Notes: generated by a model from the sequence alone, not told the origin. DNA of 64,000 nucleotides from Panopea generosa (GCA_029582155.1 CM055901.1:55844625-55908624), one strand, 5' to 3'. Positions 24,366-37,450 are shown, counted from the first letter of the stretch. A program made the numbers and translations.

Positions 24366-24607
24366 TGGTCCCTCGTGGCCGTATGGGCTAAGATGTCGTC
24401 TCAAGATCAATTTCCTTTCGCCGCTAAGGTCGTAGGTTCAAGTCCCGTTTGGGGTTAAAAATGTAAGAATGTTTGTCAGTTACATGCGGAAGGACGATGG
24501 TTCTACTCAGACTTATTCTGAGATCCTTTTCTACCAGTAAAACTGAATATGCTATATATATATAGCCTGAAATGTGTCGAAAATGACGTCATATCCATTC
24601 AAACAAT
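24366..24607 (+). mobile_element. tRNA-derived SINE, family C, copy 2
   Basis: Best preserved member: head GGTCCCTCGTGGCCGTATGG with B box GTAGGTTCAAGTCCC, then GGAAGGACGATGGTTCTACT, CTTATTCTGAGATCC, CCAGTAAAACTGAATATGC and CCTGAAATGTGTCGAAAATG. Confidence 0.8.
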
Positions 24608-25871
24608 AGAAAAACTACCATGATAAACTAGTAACGTTGCTGTTATAACGTTTAATATCATACTAGTCAAACCATCGTTAAAGTTAATTGCAAACTAGAG
24701 TATAGCCTCTGTCTTCCATTAATTGATGGAATATATTTTTATCGTTTTTCAATTACAAACAAATGAAAGGCTTCTTTGTAATAAAAAGTAGAGTTTATGA
24801 TGATTATCTTAATCTTCACATTATTTTAATTGACCCTGGATAAGACAGTTTTATATCAATTTTTCTTAGCTCGGTTGCGAAGAAAAGTCAAAGTTTATGA
24901 AAGCAAGACAATGTGCGGCTATACATTTCTCATATGCCAAGCGTCTGTTGTCTGTTTAACATGCTTGTTTAAGAAAAAACTACAGTAATTTATATTATGA
25001 CCTAAATATAAACAATCTAAAATTTAGCGCTTTCTGTACATTCAGCGATACAATTGGGGCTGCAGAACACTTTATTTAAATGTTCTATTTATAGAAATCA
25101 AATGCTGCAGCTTACTCGCTCTATCTCTTTCTACTTTTACTCTTTTATTCGTCCTCTCCTTAAAACTCAAATATATTTTCTTTTCATTTCCGTAATATTT
25201 GTAATTAATTTTTGCTATATAATGTATTTAATGCCATTGTTAAACAAACGATTGTCTAATCTATACGGGAAGGACCGAATCTAATGTTAGCAGAACTTGT
25301 GGTCAAACACCATTTTATGTAAAACAATGAAATAAACCATATTTAAACAAATATGCGGCGGCACATACGTTAGTTAGTTCGACAGTACTGGTAGATCACT
25401 AACCGTTACAGATCATTACATATTTCAACAGCGTCATCTGTGTTTTGTTTTACTTTATTTTCACTTTGTTTTCATTCATCTTAATATTATGAATAGAATG
25501 TTCTATTTTGTTTATTCATAATACAACGCCCGAATACGATAAAGCATTGAGACTAAAATAAATAACACACATAGTGTGAACTTGTCAGGATCTGTAGTGT
25601 ATTCTAGTTGGGAACATATGTGATATATATGATCGTTTCACATTTCTCCCATTAAGCCTTCCTTATGTACTCTGAAGATCACGCGAATCGCTGATTATTA
25701 TGTGTCACTTCGTAGCTTCATTCAAATACTTCAGTTTTTCAGATATGATGGGTAAAAAATATTGTCTAGCTAAGATCCATGGAATTATTTCATATTCGAT
25801 TAGCATCTAAAACACCATAATTTACATATCTAACATTGATACATATAACCTTAAAAATAACGTATTAATAA

Positions 25872-26204
25872 TGTATGTAAAACACACGTATAGCATACAT
25901 ATAACGTACGCACAATGTACGTATAATAAGTTAACGTACGTATAATGTATGTACAATGTACGTATAGCGTACGTACACTTTATGTATAGCGTACGTACAA
26001 CGTTCGTATAACATATGTATAGTGTACGTACAACATACGTATAACGTACGCACCATGTACGAATAATAAGTTAACGTAAGCATGGCGTATGTACAATGTA
26101 CGTATAGCGTACGTACATTGTATGTATAGCGTACGTACAACGTCCGTACAACATATGTATAAGGTATGTATGACGTATGTATAACGTATGTTGAACGTAT
26201 TTTA
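25872..26204. repeat. 11-bp-period array with a 140-bp higher-order duplication
   Basis: Units such as ACGTATAGCGT, ACGTACAACGT and ATGTATAGTGT follow each other in exact 11-bp register for most of 300 bp. An odd AATAATAAGTTA insert at about 25922 and 26062 marks two 140-bp blocks. The frame translating to YTYVVRTLYV-like text is an artefact. Confidence 0.92.
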
Positions 26205-27900
26205 ACCAATTATAAAACTGTGAAAATTCCTGAAAAATTCCCTTTATTGAATTTAAATAACCAGACAATACCAGTTGGATGACTTCAAATAGGAGTAGAC
26301 ACCCCTCAAAGGTAATAAGTACAATGCAATCTAGATTTATTATTATTTTCTGTATTCTTATGGCAATTACGTTCAATATATTTAATATCTGTCGAAGGAT
26401 TTATGACGTCTGACGTAATTGATCTATATGGTGTTATTTGACGTCTAAAAGCCATCGTGGTAAAAATAATGATAATAATAACAGTTGAAATAAACATTCA
26501 ACGTGTTTAAAATAAAAATATATTCTAACATGGCTTTTTCGGTTCAGATAGCATTTTTTATCCGAACCTCAAACCCATGTAAGAGTCTTAAAATCCATAA
26601 ATGGGTGACAAGTAAATAATTACGGCAACCTTCATTATTGTCTCTCGATAAGATGCAACACATACGTTTAATACTACTTTTAACGACACAAATACAAATC
26701 AGAACCTCATTAAAGTACTGTTCTAATACTGATCAAATTACAAGATAGCTTAAAGTCTGCAATCAAATCTTATCAAGCCAAGCACACTTTATAACATATT
26801 TTCGTAGATCTATCATCAGTAACAATGTTTTATTTCTTGATACTAAATGTAAAATATATTTTATATCACATAAAATATCTCAGATTAAAGGTTCAAAATT
26901 GCATCTGAGGCATTTCCTAAAATATAGTTTTTATAACTGTCAACAAAAACGGCAACAATGTTATATTTATGACAACTTTTTTTACTTGTATTAACATATA
27001 TATTAACATATAGATCAAACGCTGATTGGTTTCCACACCGTTCTATCGAAGCTGGGGATATAGTCATGCAATCTTAATAGCAAATAAAGCATTACGTCCA
27101 AAGATTTAAATTTCTAATAATTAAAAAATATGTTTTACTATAACTTGATTCATACCTTCAAAAATCATTGGCATAAACAATCATGTTTCTCATCTTCATT
27201 TGACCTTCGAGGAGTCTATGTGACATCAAATTAATTGTTGAGTGAATTATTCTAAATTCGGAATATACAATTTCCCAAGAAACTCCTTGAAATGATGGGT
27301 TGGTTATATTCTAAAAGTACCACGGAAATGATGAACTGATCATGTTGTAATTATGTTCAGTATCATGTCTCTCGAAATAGTTTTATAAAAAAGAATAAAA
27401 AATAATTAACAGCGAATATATGACGTCAGTCTGGTATTAATTGATTGAACAATGGAACGCATAGGGTTTTCAATAATAAGGCGCTCCTTCTGTATGCAAA
27501 ACTGTATCCAATAGCGGCTGATGAATGATTTTGTAAATCAACGTAATGTTCACAGAATAAGATGCGGAACATACATGCAGATAACTACATATTTACCATC
27601 AACGAGCTTTTTTACATTCAATTCATTTGATAGTCACACAATTGAATAGGAAAGCGTGATGACTTTGGCCAACAAATAAATGTGCGATTATAGGATTCAA
27701 TCATCATATCCTTTACAACATACACGGCCAGTGCCAACGATCCACGTGCTTTTGAAACTCAAACACTATAACAGTATGATAAAGATTAAGTAGCAGTCGT
27801 GGCAACAGATTTATGAAATGCTTTACGTAGTTTGTAATACAGATAGTCAACTGGCATTTCGTATTTAAACTGGAATCTTTTTTTTAAGAATTCAGTGTAA

Positions 27901-28242
27901 GATTACGAATCTGAGACGACCGTTGATTATCTATATTTCAACGTAAATAAATTTAATTATTTTGATTTGAAATTACTTGTAACTATTGTAAATGTTAAAC
28001 ATAGCAAAGTGTTAAAGATTTACATATTTAGAAGCAATGTGCAATTGTGAAATAATAAACAAACACTTCTTTTAATATAATCACTTCATTATTTACAAGT
28101 TGAAATGTGTTTAAATTAAATATCAATTGCTTAATTATGTTTATCTTAAAGTTTATGATGTTTGTTATTTGTAATATTTATTGAATAATGAGAGAGGTAC
28201 ATTACGAATCTGAGATGAGCGTTGCTTATCTATATTTCAAAT
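27901..28242. repeat. Pair of 43-bp direct repeats, 300 bp apart
   Basis: 27901-27943 and 28200-28242 share ATTACGAATCTGAGA and TTATCTATATTTCAA with a few differences. The sequence between is AT-rich and unrecognised. Confidence 0.6.
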
Positions 28243-28732
28243 TTTAGACCTACTGGTATCAGAAACACCACCTAACAGTAGTGACATTGCTAAAACAATA
28301 GAAAACAACTATGCCAATTGATGCATTGTATTTTACCGTTAGGAATACGTTTATCGAATGTAAATATAGATTACTCTAATGATATGACAGAGATCAAGAC
28401 TTTTTAAAAGTTCCTGCTAAAACATTTGCCATATTTAGCGTTCGTAAAGTAATAAAAATGGCATCCGAGTGCAAATAAATAAAATATGATAAAAGAAACA
28501 AAACTTTAAACTCACAAATGATGATCATACTTTCTGTGTGTGCGTGCAGTGCTCACTCAAATAGTAAAAATATGACTGGGTAAACGAACAATGTTGCCAA
28601 GTACCTACTTTAAAAAAATCGATTGATGCGAATATTTGTCTGGAAAGTTTGTAATATATGAACCATAATAATTACAGAGGATCCCGTCGGCATTTCCAGT
28701 TTTAATTTCCTGTACAATTTTGACATCAACGT

Positions 28733-28790
28733 CGTGCTGTTTCCGTCAGATTTGTTAATTACATCGACACGTTACTTGGGTGAGAAATAT
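28733..28790 (+). repeat. Short dispersed repeat (other copy at 41487)
   Basis: TGTTTCCGTCAGATTTGTT-ATTAC and GTTACTT are shared with 41487-41545. A weaker relative at 32991-33040 has TGTTTCTGTCAGCTTCAGTA. Confidence 0.5.
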
Positions 28791-29057
28791 CTGATATTGC
28801 GCCTGTTGATATACATCTTAATAACACTTCGGCTGCTCGGATAGAGGCAACGCTGTACTATTATGCAATATAAAAAGCGGTTAATTTAACTTGCTTGCTG
28901 TCGATGACAAAATGGCGTACACTCTTAGACATTACATCTTATCATATTTGAACAAAGGCCTATTAAACGATTGTTTTTTAATTGATTTTAATGTTTTTAA
29001 TCTTCAACACATTTTATGTTACAGGTGTAGGCCGAAAAATAATCTTTGTTTGCATAC

Positions 29058-29452
29058 TTGTCATTCATAGAGACTCAAATCAAAGTAGTGAAACTTTTAT
29101 TTTATTGTTTGTCAACCTCTTCAAAAAAAAAAAAAAAAGAAAAGGTTGGGTAATGTAATGTCACCAAATAGATTTTTTTTTCTGTTCAGTGTGTACACTG
29201 TTAAGAAGTAATTAGACATCCTAAGTCATGTATTCATACCAAAATTTTCAATCATCTTTTTATCTAAACTTACAATCTAAACATGACAATGCTTTCACAA
29301 TGTTCAAAATACACCACACAAATGTCATTCAAATAACAAAAATAGCAATAAATAAGGAAAATGCATTTTTAAAGAAGACAATTACAAGAATAATTTATAA
29401 CCTCCATTATGCGACAATTCCATAGAAAAATTGTGGTACTATGCCTATATAT
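29058..29452 (+). repeat. Dispersed repeat, copy 2 (first copy at 5607)
   Basis: Aligns block by block with 5607-6022. It has an internal poly(A) tract (29122-29139) absent from copy 1. No coding capacity conserved between the two copies. Confidence 0.8.
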
Positions 29453-29653
29453 GGTCTATTTAGTTTCAATGGTGGCGGAAGACATCAGAATGAATCTCCC
29501 AACCTTTTGCCAATAACTAGCAAACATCACATTTATTGGACTAAGCGGGACTAGAACTTATGACCAAATATGCAAAAGATAGAGCGCTAAATTTAATATT
29601 GTAACTTTACCATCTGAAGATATTTCTTGGTTAATTTATTTATGATTAAGCTA

Positions 29654-29718
29654 ATTATATCAAAGAACAATCTGTGAAATATAAGTAATATATTTCACAG
29701 TTTGTTCTTTGATATAAT
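29654..29718. repeat. 30-bp hairpin with 5-nt loop
   Basis: Arms 29654-29683 and 29689-29718 are reverse complements at 29 of 30 positions, around the loop AGTAA. Arm sequence begins ATTATATCAAAGAACAA. Confidence 0.92.
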
Positions 29719-30604
29719 AACCATAAAATATACTTTCCATCCTTTTACAACTGCGGCATTTGCTATATCCTTATGGTGTTACCCACATATATATTAAAGT
29801 CAATTCACTTAAAATCGAAGAAAGTGGTGCACTTAAACACTCGATGACTTTGTAGTTGAGACCAGAGGATAAAAAGCAAACTAATTGAAGGACACTACAA
29901 GGCGGAGATAAGAATACATATCCAACATAGCATCTAGTCATCATCGAATTCACAGTTACAGAAGCGAGGAGAACAACAATAGAGTAAAACTTTAAGTATG
30001 CCGTCCGGTCCTGAGTCAAAATGTTATATTATCCTTAGATAAACATCTTGGAAGTTCGAGAAAATTTGACGTTATAGGGAGTGACAATGACAAATAACGA
30101 ATTTTACGGTGTTTGTAAATTATGTTTATGGTAATGTCATGTAAAGTAAAGTTTAAACGAGAAGCAGTCAAATTTAGAAGTGACATTGTTTTCCTGAATT
30201 ATACATATAACATATATTAAAATCAATACAAGATCTGCGTTTCTTAGTAAATACAAATAAGCATATCGATTCCATATTGAAGTGAGTAAAATTAAACAAA
30301 TTAGGTATCTAAATAATAGTTTGCTGTTATATATGTTTATAAATTAAATCATTATATATCATAAATAATGTTAATCAAAGTGGGTGGGGGACAGTTTGAT
30401 TTGACTAAATCTTCCATTGATAAATATTTGCTAAGCTTTAAATAAAAATTGAACGATCGATTTAGTATATTGTTCATGTATCTCGATGTATTAATATGAA
30501 ATATATTGATAACACCAGTCGATGTATTTTGAGTATTGTGTTTTTGAATTTAAGTAACAATACCAAATATATATGCAATTCCTCATCTCAGATTATTAAC
30601 TGTT

Positions 30605-31460
30605 TCAAGCTTATCAATCTGTACATATGCAACGTGTTTCTATGTGATGTACATAATTGCTCAGATAGACATATCAATCTGCACGTATGTATCGTGTCTA
30701 TATGTGATGTAGATCATTGGTTAGATAGACATATAAACCTACACATATGCAACGTGTGTCTATGAAGAGCATTGGTCAGATCGACATATCAATCTGCACA
30801 TATGCAACGTGTGTCTATGTAATGTAGAGCATTGGTCAGATCGACATATCAATCTGCACGTATACAACGTGTGTCTATGTAATGTAGAGCATTTGTCAGA
30901 TCGACATATCAATCTGCACGTATGCAACGTGTGTCTATGTTATGTAGAGCATTGGTCAGATCGACATATCAGTCTGCACATATACAACGTGTGTCTATGT
31001 AATGTAGAGCATTTGTCAGATCGACATATCAATCTGCACATATGCAACGTGTGTTTATGTAATGTAGAGCATTGGTCAGATCGACATATCAATCTGCACA
31101 TATGCAACGTATTTCTATGTAATGTAGATCATTGGTCAAACAGACATCAATCTGCACATATTCATCATGTTTATATGTAATGTAGATCATTGGTCAGATC
31201 GACATATCAATCTGCACATATACAACGTAGTTCTATGTAATGTAGAGCATTGGTCAAACAGACATATCAATCTGCACATATTCATCATGTTTATATGTTA
31301 TGTAGATCATTGGTTAGATCGACATATCAATCTGCACATATACAACGTAGTTCTATGTAATGTAGAGCATTGGTCAAATAGACATATCAATTTGCACGTA
31401 TGCATCGTGTTTCTATGTAATGTAAATCATTGGTCAGATCGACATATCAATCTGACGCTC
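30605..31460. repeat. 60-bp tandem array, about 14 copies
   Basis: Each unit contains TCGACATATCAATCTGCAC, ATATGCAACGTGTGTCTATG and TAATGTAGAGCATTGGTCAG. Spacing is 60 bp except for one 55-bp and one 58-bp step (at 30731-30786 and 31089-31147). Because 60 is a multiple of three, long plus-strand frames with a 20-residue repeat appear, but the 5- and 2-base deletions break frame, so no protein is claimed. Confidence 0.93.
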
Positions 31461-33356
31461 ATGTTGAGTTCTGACGTCACTGTGAAAGTAAAAATCGTGC
31501 TAGATTGGTCCAACAATGACTCTTTCAAAATTATTGTAATAAAACGTAGTACAGTTACAGCATATTGTGCATATGCGATTATATAAAAGAAAGCAGAGAG
31601 CTGCCTCCTAATGGAATATAGGCATATATATTCAATTAACTGGCATTTGTGGAATAAGCCGGACATAATATAAATGTAAAGAATCATTGACATAAAGTAC
31701 TGAAAAAAAATCAAGTGTAAGTTCAGCCTTTATGAAATATTAGTACTTTATAACGTAGTATTAGTTTTGTCCTTAACTACACAGAAATATCCAAATAGAA
31801 ATGTTATCTATCCAAGAAATATGGCCTTTCCCTAGAAAGATGTCCAATCCATAAGCAAGAATATCTTTTTTTCAACGAACGGTGATGCAACAGGGAATAG
31901 TTATACATGGAGGTGTAATCATAAAAGGTGTTGAATCGCGTAGATAATAAAAACAGTTGCAATCAACTAATATCACTATAATTGTAACACTCTAGTGGTT
32001 AAAGGGAGTATATCAGAAAAAATTTATAAATATCACAATGGTTAAAAAGCATCCCATTATCGTTGATAAATAAAATCCGAATGGTTAAGTATGTCTATTC
32101 CAATTAAAAGAAAAAAAAATCGATATCAAAATTAAAGTGGTAAACTTGAAACGAGATCCCCATTCTAAGTATATATCGGCATGATCTATTGAAAAACAAA
32201 GATTTTAGCTCGTTTTAAAAGTTTGAAAAAATCCTGATAAATTCCTTTTAAATACCTTACAAATCAACTAATCCATTCGGCAACTGCAGTGTATATTTTT
32301 ATACTTGCTTGAATAAAAACATGAATTATATCGAATTCAATTTGATAATACAAAGAGCTTTTCGTTAAGCAAGCTCTATCGTCTACTGCCAATTAACGTT
32401 TGACAGAACAACGTGGTTATCAAAGTGAAATGACCATAATTGACGACAGTAGAATGATTTTATACATTCTCAAATGCAATTAATAGATTAAGATTAACCA
32501 AATTAATTTTAATGCAAAAGGCACCGACTGTTAAGACTAAAAACTGCTTAAAATGACACAATTTTGTACAGCAAAATGTTTGGTCGGTTACCATTGGTTT
32601 ACCAATACGAAAAGTTACAGGAGCCTGGGCGTAGTGACATATGAAGGTTCAAGACAAGGGTCAGTACAATGTAAATGTTCGTACTGGTAAGCCAATTGAA
32701 ACCGATCGAACAGTTAAAAAATCATGCCGTTTTATATACCAATATTTTGAAAATTCGAGCTAGTAATGAAAACTTAAATTCGATATGTTATCTTGATTTG
32801 CGAGGCGTGGTATTTTATACTGGAACACATTGAAATTTTTTTATACAAACACATTTGCTTTGAAGTAGTTCGCCTTAGGAACAATTTTTGCTTTTTATCT
32901 CTTCTAGATTTTCTCTGCACGATGTTTCTTTCATTTATCTTTTGTGTTTAATAACTTTTAATAACGTATCTACATTAGCAACAGTTACCGTGCTGCTGTT
33001 TCTGTCAGCTTCAGTAATTACGTGATTGCAGTTAATAAGTTGGAACTCTTAGATATGGTGTCTGTGAATTGCGACCCTCAGTCTAACACAAAGCGAGAAA
33101 TGTGAAAGTCTACTTAATACGGGAAATACCAATCATGCATCCATTAACGTTCTGAAAAATGGTCAAAAGAAACTGTCTGCTTTATTCATTTAAAACATGT
33201 TGAGTGGATAGGTTGTGTTTTATATGTTCACCCAAACATTAAATCTGATATTTAATTATCTAACTTCTTGTGACATAGTATCACAATTTGCCTAATTCAC
33301 ATTAGCTCCAGTATTAAATCTAAAATATATATTAAGAATCTATTGATTTTTGATTG

Positions 33357-33640
33357 GTTGAATATTTAGCGTCATCTTTTATACGCTCGAGGGCTAACAG
33401 ACGATCTGTTAACCTTACCATTATTTCTTGGGATTCTGAAAGGTTAATCAGTTCTCGAGAACACCGATCTCCGAAAGTAACTGATAACTTTCCTATTTGA
33501 ATCAGCGGTCATAGACGATTGAAAATGACACACAATGTCCTATATAATCTTTACGGAGATTGTCGCTACGCGAGGATTTGAACCTACGACCCCTTGAGCG
33601 ATGTTTAGAAGCGCTATCGATTGAGCTAACCGGGTCCGGC
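33357..33640 (-). mobile_element. tRNA-derived SINE, family A, full-length copy
   Basis: Minus strand: head GCCGGACCCGGTTAGCTCAA with A box and B-box-like GGTTCAAATCC, then body TCCGTAAAGATT, ATTTTCAATCGTCTATGACC, TGATTCAAATAGGAAAG, and a 3' end near GATGACGCTAAATATTCA. Very like tRNA-derived SINEs reported from bivalves. Confidence 0.85.
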
Positions 33641-33738
33641 TTGGTATCAATTAAGATTTTAACATGATTTCAAAAGAATATTTAATGACCATTATTTACG
33701 ACATTTACGATACTGTACTAAATCTTTAAATAATAAAT

Positions 33739-34031
33739 GCCGGACCCGATAAGCTCAGTCGGTAACGTGTCTGACTACCAATCAAGGGGTCATGTGTTCG
33801 AATCCCCGCCCGGCGACAGTCTCCAAAATGATTAATATACGACATTGTGTCTCATTTTTCATTTGTCTCTCATCGCTGATTCAAGTGGGAAAGTTACTAG
33901 TTATTTGCGGATATGGGGTGTGCTCGAGTACTGGTTAACCTTTCAGGATCCCAGGAAACTGGTAAGGTTAACTGATCGTCTGTTAGTCCGCGATGGCATA
34001 AACATGACGTTAAATTTTCATTCATTCATTG
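33739..34031 (+). mobile_element. tRNA-derived SINE, family A, full-length copy facing the previous one
   Basis: Plus-strand head GCCGGACCCGATAAGCTCAG, B box GTGTTCGAATCCCC (33786-33809), body CTCATCGCTGATTCAAGTGG, TACTGGTTAACCTTTCAGGA, GTTAACTGATCGTCTGTTAG, ending GACGTTAAA plus a (TTCA)n tail. Its head lies 98 bp from the head of the minus-strand copy. Confidence 0.87.
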
Positions 34032-35300
34032 CATAATACCTGAAGCAGAGAACACGTTCAGGAAAAGAAAATGGATGTTTCTGCCTAATAGGGTTATGAA
34101 ATATATAGAGGATCTTTAAGATATGCTTATTTATAATTAAATTTATCAAATGAGTTTGCAAAAATATATTATGCGAGACAGTGTCGAGCATTATATCATT
34201 CTTTCAAACAAGTGTTACAAATTCATTGATAAATGTGCATGAATGTAAGATTCTTTTTTTAACATAACTCAAGAAAATGTGCATTTACCGTTTATTAAAC
34301 AAGGCATTTCGATAAGGAACGAGAATAAATCGGGCATATTAGTTTCCGTTAGTCGTCATATAGCGTAACGTCTCAAAATAACGTCATTTTACCTAGATAA
34401 ATCGATGCGATTTACATATTTTGGCAAGTCGGAAAGTACTTCGGTATTTTAAAAATAATAATAACACTAAGTCAAAGTACGGGGTGACTTTTGTGACCCC
34501 CACTCAATTATATGCTAGCCACTACTGAACTTTTCAAATCAACAAGAAATAAATGCACTTAAAATGTCAATATGACATAACACTGTGACTAGAAAAACAG
34601 AAAGTACATTTTGTATTCTTGAAGTTATTGGAGAAAGTGAGCAAATCTAAATTCTTAAAAAATGTACATGGTATTTACTCTCTAAAAAACATGTTATTGG
34701 TGTCAACTTGACATAATTTGCATATGTGAAGTGGCATTTGGTGTCTGTTGTACTAGTTTCTCATCAGGACGCAACTTTTGAAAGCGACAGTCGACACCAT
34801 ACAATACAATTCTAGAGCAGTTCTTACATCTTAGACGTAAAAACAAAGAAACCCACTAACAAAAATCAATAGCATGTTTTTTCCTGAAGTGCTCTGTTAA
34901 GATTGCTTATTGTCGAGTATATTCTCCTATTTGTCACCGGTTTCGTGTAACAGTCCTCATGAAGTAAATAAATTACCTTGTAAATTGTTCGTCTGGTTGA
35001 TATATATTATTGTTGAATTCGAAAGGGATGACTCGCATCCTATTTAACCTATACCGTTTTTGGTGGGACCAAGTGAAATAAAATACTTTTATTTTCATTT
35101 TGCATGTTTCCATTAATGATTTCAATTTTGCAAATGCATTTCTAGGGTGTGTTATTATGTACCTATAAATGGAATGATATTGAATACGGTTCAAATGTGT
35201 TGCTGTTTTGATAGCAGACGACAAATAAAATGCGAAACAGAATCCAAGGTCGTTTAACAGATAAAGCATCGTTATTCGAACGCATACTAATACTTATACT

Positions 35301-35306
<6 letters not shown>

Positions 35307-35353
<47 letters not shown>
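35307..35353. repeat. (TA)n microsatellite
   Basis: Uninterrupted alternating AT, about 46 bp. Confidence 0.95.
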
Positions 35354-35355
<2 letters not shown>

Positions 35356-36257
35356 TAATAAAGGCATTTCAGACAGTTAGCGATACAATCATCAGATGCT
35401 ATTTGCGTCATAAAGTGCAGGAGAGATATACAATACAACATGTAAATAAAAAAATGAATCAGAGTAGAAAACTGATATTAATTCCTGCCTACTTTTATGC
35501 ATAATTTCAAAGTCATGTTTATACTTTAAGATCATGAGATCAATATATCTAGAGAGAAAATACAATGTTTTAAATACTTTCGAAAATATATTAATTAATA
35601 CTGCTTTTACTGATATTAAATTTATAAAATTGGCGCAAATTAAGCGTTGCATTACAACAAAAATATATACATCTTACAATAATAAATATACTGAACGGAA
35701 CAGTTAACCCGCCACTTTTGTATTTCCTATAGTTTCGGTCAAATATTGAGTAGCGTTATCGACATTAGTTTGCGACATTAACGTTTTGATTTAGCATCCC
35801 ACTGTTCTTCCTTGTTCAAGTCCAAATTTTAAATAAATCGCTTTGGAGAAAATATATAAACTGTCAGTTACATAATATGTCAGGTTGCTGGTAAGCTGTT
35901 CTGTATAGATAGATATATAGTAAATATATCCGAACTGTTGTCATATGTGTAAATGACTGTGCATCTGCTAAATTTAACAAAACTGCTTACGATATATTTT
36001 ATAATTTACGTGAACATTGTGTCATCGTTTTACAGCAAGAAATAACTTTTACTTTGATATTTAGGTCATCCACAGAAGCCAGTATTGTTAAAAAATAAAA
36101 CAAATAACAGGTTTACACTCAGTCTTCTTAATTGGTAGAGATATTAAAACAATATTATATAAAATGTAACTTGACTATAATTTGGCATAACTGGCCCAAA
36201 GGTCACCGGCCCAAACAATGACTAAGTTATGACTAGAAAATAACAATATAAGCATAT

Positions 36258-36482
36258 TTATATAGTCCGATGGTAATTGAGCCAACATGCCCCCTTCTTT
36301 ATTAGGGATATGGTTTGATAAAAGAAATGTTTCCCCGCAGTTGTATTTTCGTTTTGCATCACCGTCAGCACCGATTTTATCAAGAAATTTGGAACTCGAA
36401 TTTCTCGCTTTTCTAGCGCCTCTTTGAATTCTTTTACACCCAAACTGTTTGTATTTGCCATGTCAAAACCTCTGCCCGACAT
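36258..36482 (-). CDS. Possible coding relic, 74 codons, unassigned
   Basis: ATG-initiated minus-strand frame beginning MSGRGFDMANTNSLGVKEF, then KEALEKREIRVPNF, with codon use and charge pattern more protein-like than nearby frames. After NF, the next frame over reads LDKIGADGDAKRKYNCGET, which also looks coding, so an indel is likely. The LGVKEFKEALEKREI pattern recalls SAP-like helices of some mobile-element proteins, but I cannot assign it. It lies inside the receptor intron on the same strand with no clear donor site. It may be a decayed element or chance. Confidence 0.2.
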   Translation of the reverse strand: MSGRGFDMANTNSLGVKEFKEALEKREIRVPNFLIKSVLTVMQNENTTAGKHFFYQTISLIKKGACWLNYHRTI

Positions 36483-37253
36483 CTTGTGTGAAAAATTATT
36501 GGAACGATTGTCAGGCGATGTATCACAATCACTGCCTTAATCCGTAAATCAACACAAGTTTGAAATATATCGAGAGTGTTTTCGAAATTTAATCCAGAAA
36601 AGTTGCAACCAATACGTAAGAAATGTTCGTGTAAATGTCGTTGTTTTAAATAATACGGCGCTTGATTGTAAATAATTCTGTATCAACAAAGAGGATGCTG
36701 CTGTAAGGATAGATTACGTCACGTGACGATACTTATGATAATGAGCTTTCGGAATTAGCGAAAAGTAAACAAACAGTATAAAATGAAATTAGATGATTCT
36801 TGTAAAACGATGGTGTAATTTGTAAGTGTAGACGTTGGACAACCAGTATCATTTCTTATAAACTTCGTTTATTACATAAATGTCAATATAATTGTTGAAG
36901 ATAAACAGCAAAAACTGTATATATTGGATTTCAGCATTACATAAACTGTTCGTAACGTGTTTCATAGTAAAAATTACACAACACCTTAAAGCAAGCTGCA
37001 GAATTGTATATAGGGAGACGTTTCACCAACGAACATTTAACAAAGTATATACCTAAAACAACTTAACACGTGTTATGTTTATAAAGGCATTTAAACTTGT
37101 TTTACATGAATTAGAATATATTTCCGCATATTTCAAGTATTAAATTGTATACGACAATGCTGGTGAAACAACAGACTCATTTATGTAAAGCAACCTTAAG
37201 TTTCCATTCACCACTTTAAATATGACGCGCATTTAATTTGTCGAATAAAGTCT

Positions 37254-37450
37254 TCGTTGGCCTAGTGGTTAGGTGTCCGTCTCGGAAGCTGGAGGTCAAA
37301 TTTCGAATCCCGTTGAAAGCGCTTTTTTTTTTTTATTTCTGATGCGGCCGGTTGCTCACCAAGCAGCTAGTTAAACTGAGGTGTACCGAATGTCTGACAG
37401 CCTGACGCCTGGCAAGGATAGCTTTCAGGAGGTAACTGTGTATAACGTAA
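37254..37450 (+). mobile_element. tRNA-derived SINE, family F (single copy seen)
   Basis: Head CGTTGGCCTAGTGGTTAGGT (A box) and TTTCGAATCCCG (B-box-like), poly(T) at 37323-37334, then a body with GATGCGGCCGGTTGCTCACC and AACTGAGGTGTACCGAATGT. No second copy in the window. Confidence 0.6.

Noticed and set aside
22900-27500. Possible old duplication between 22900-23120 and 27180-27400
   Set aside because: Only scattered short matches (such as TGTTGTAATTATGTTCA) could be lined up by eye; not enough to claim.
25872-31460. CRISPR-like arrays
   Set aside because: Units are head-to-tail without unique spacers, and the window is eukaryotic.
30496-31586. Cys/His-rich 20-residue repeat protein
   Set aside because: Frame is broken by 5- and 2-base length changes and no splice or promoter evidence is present.
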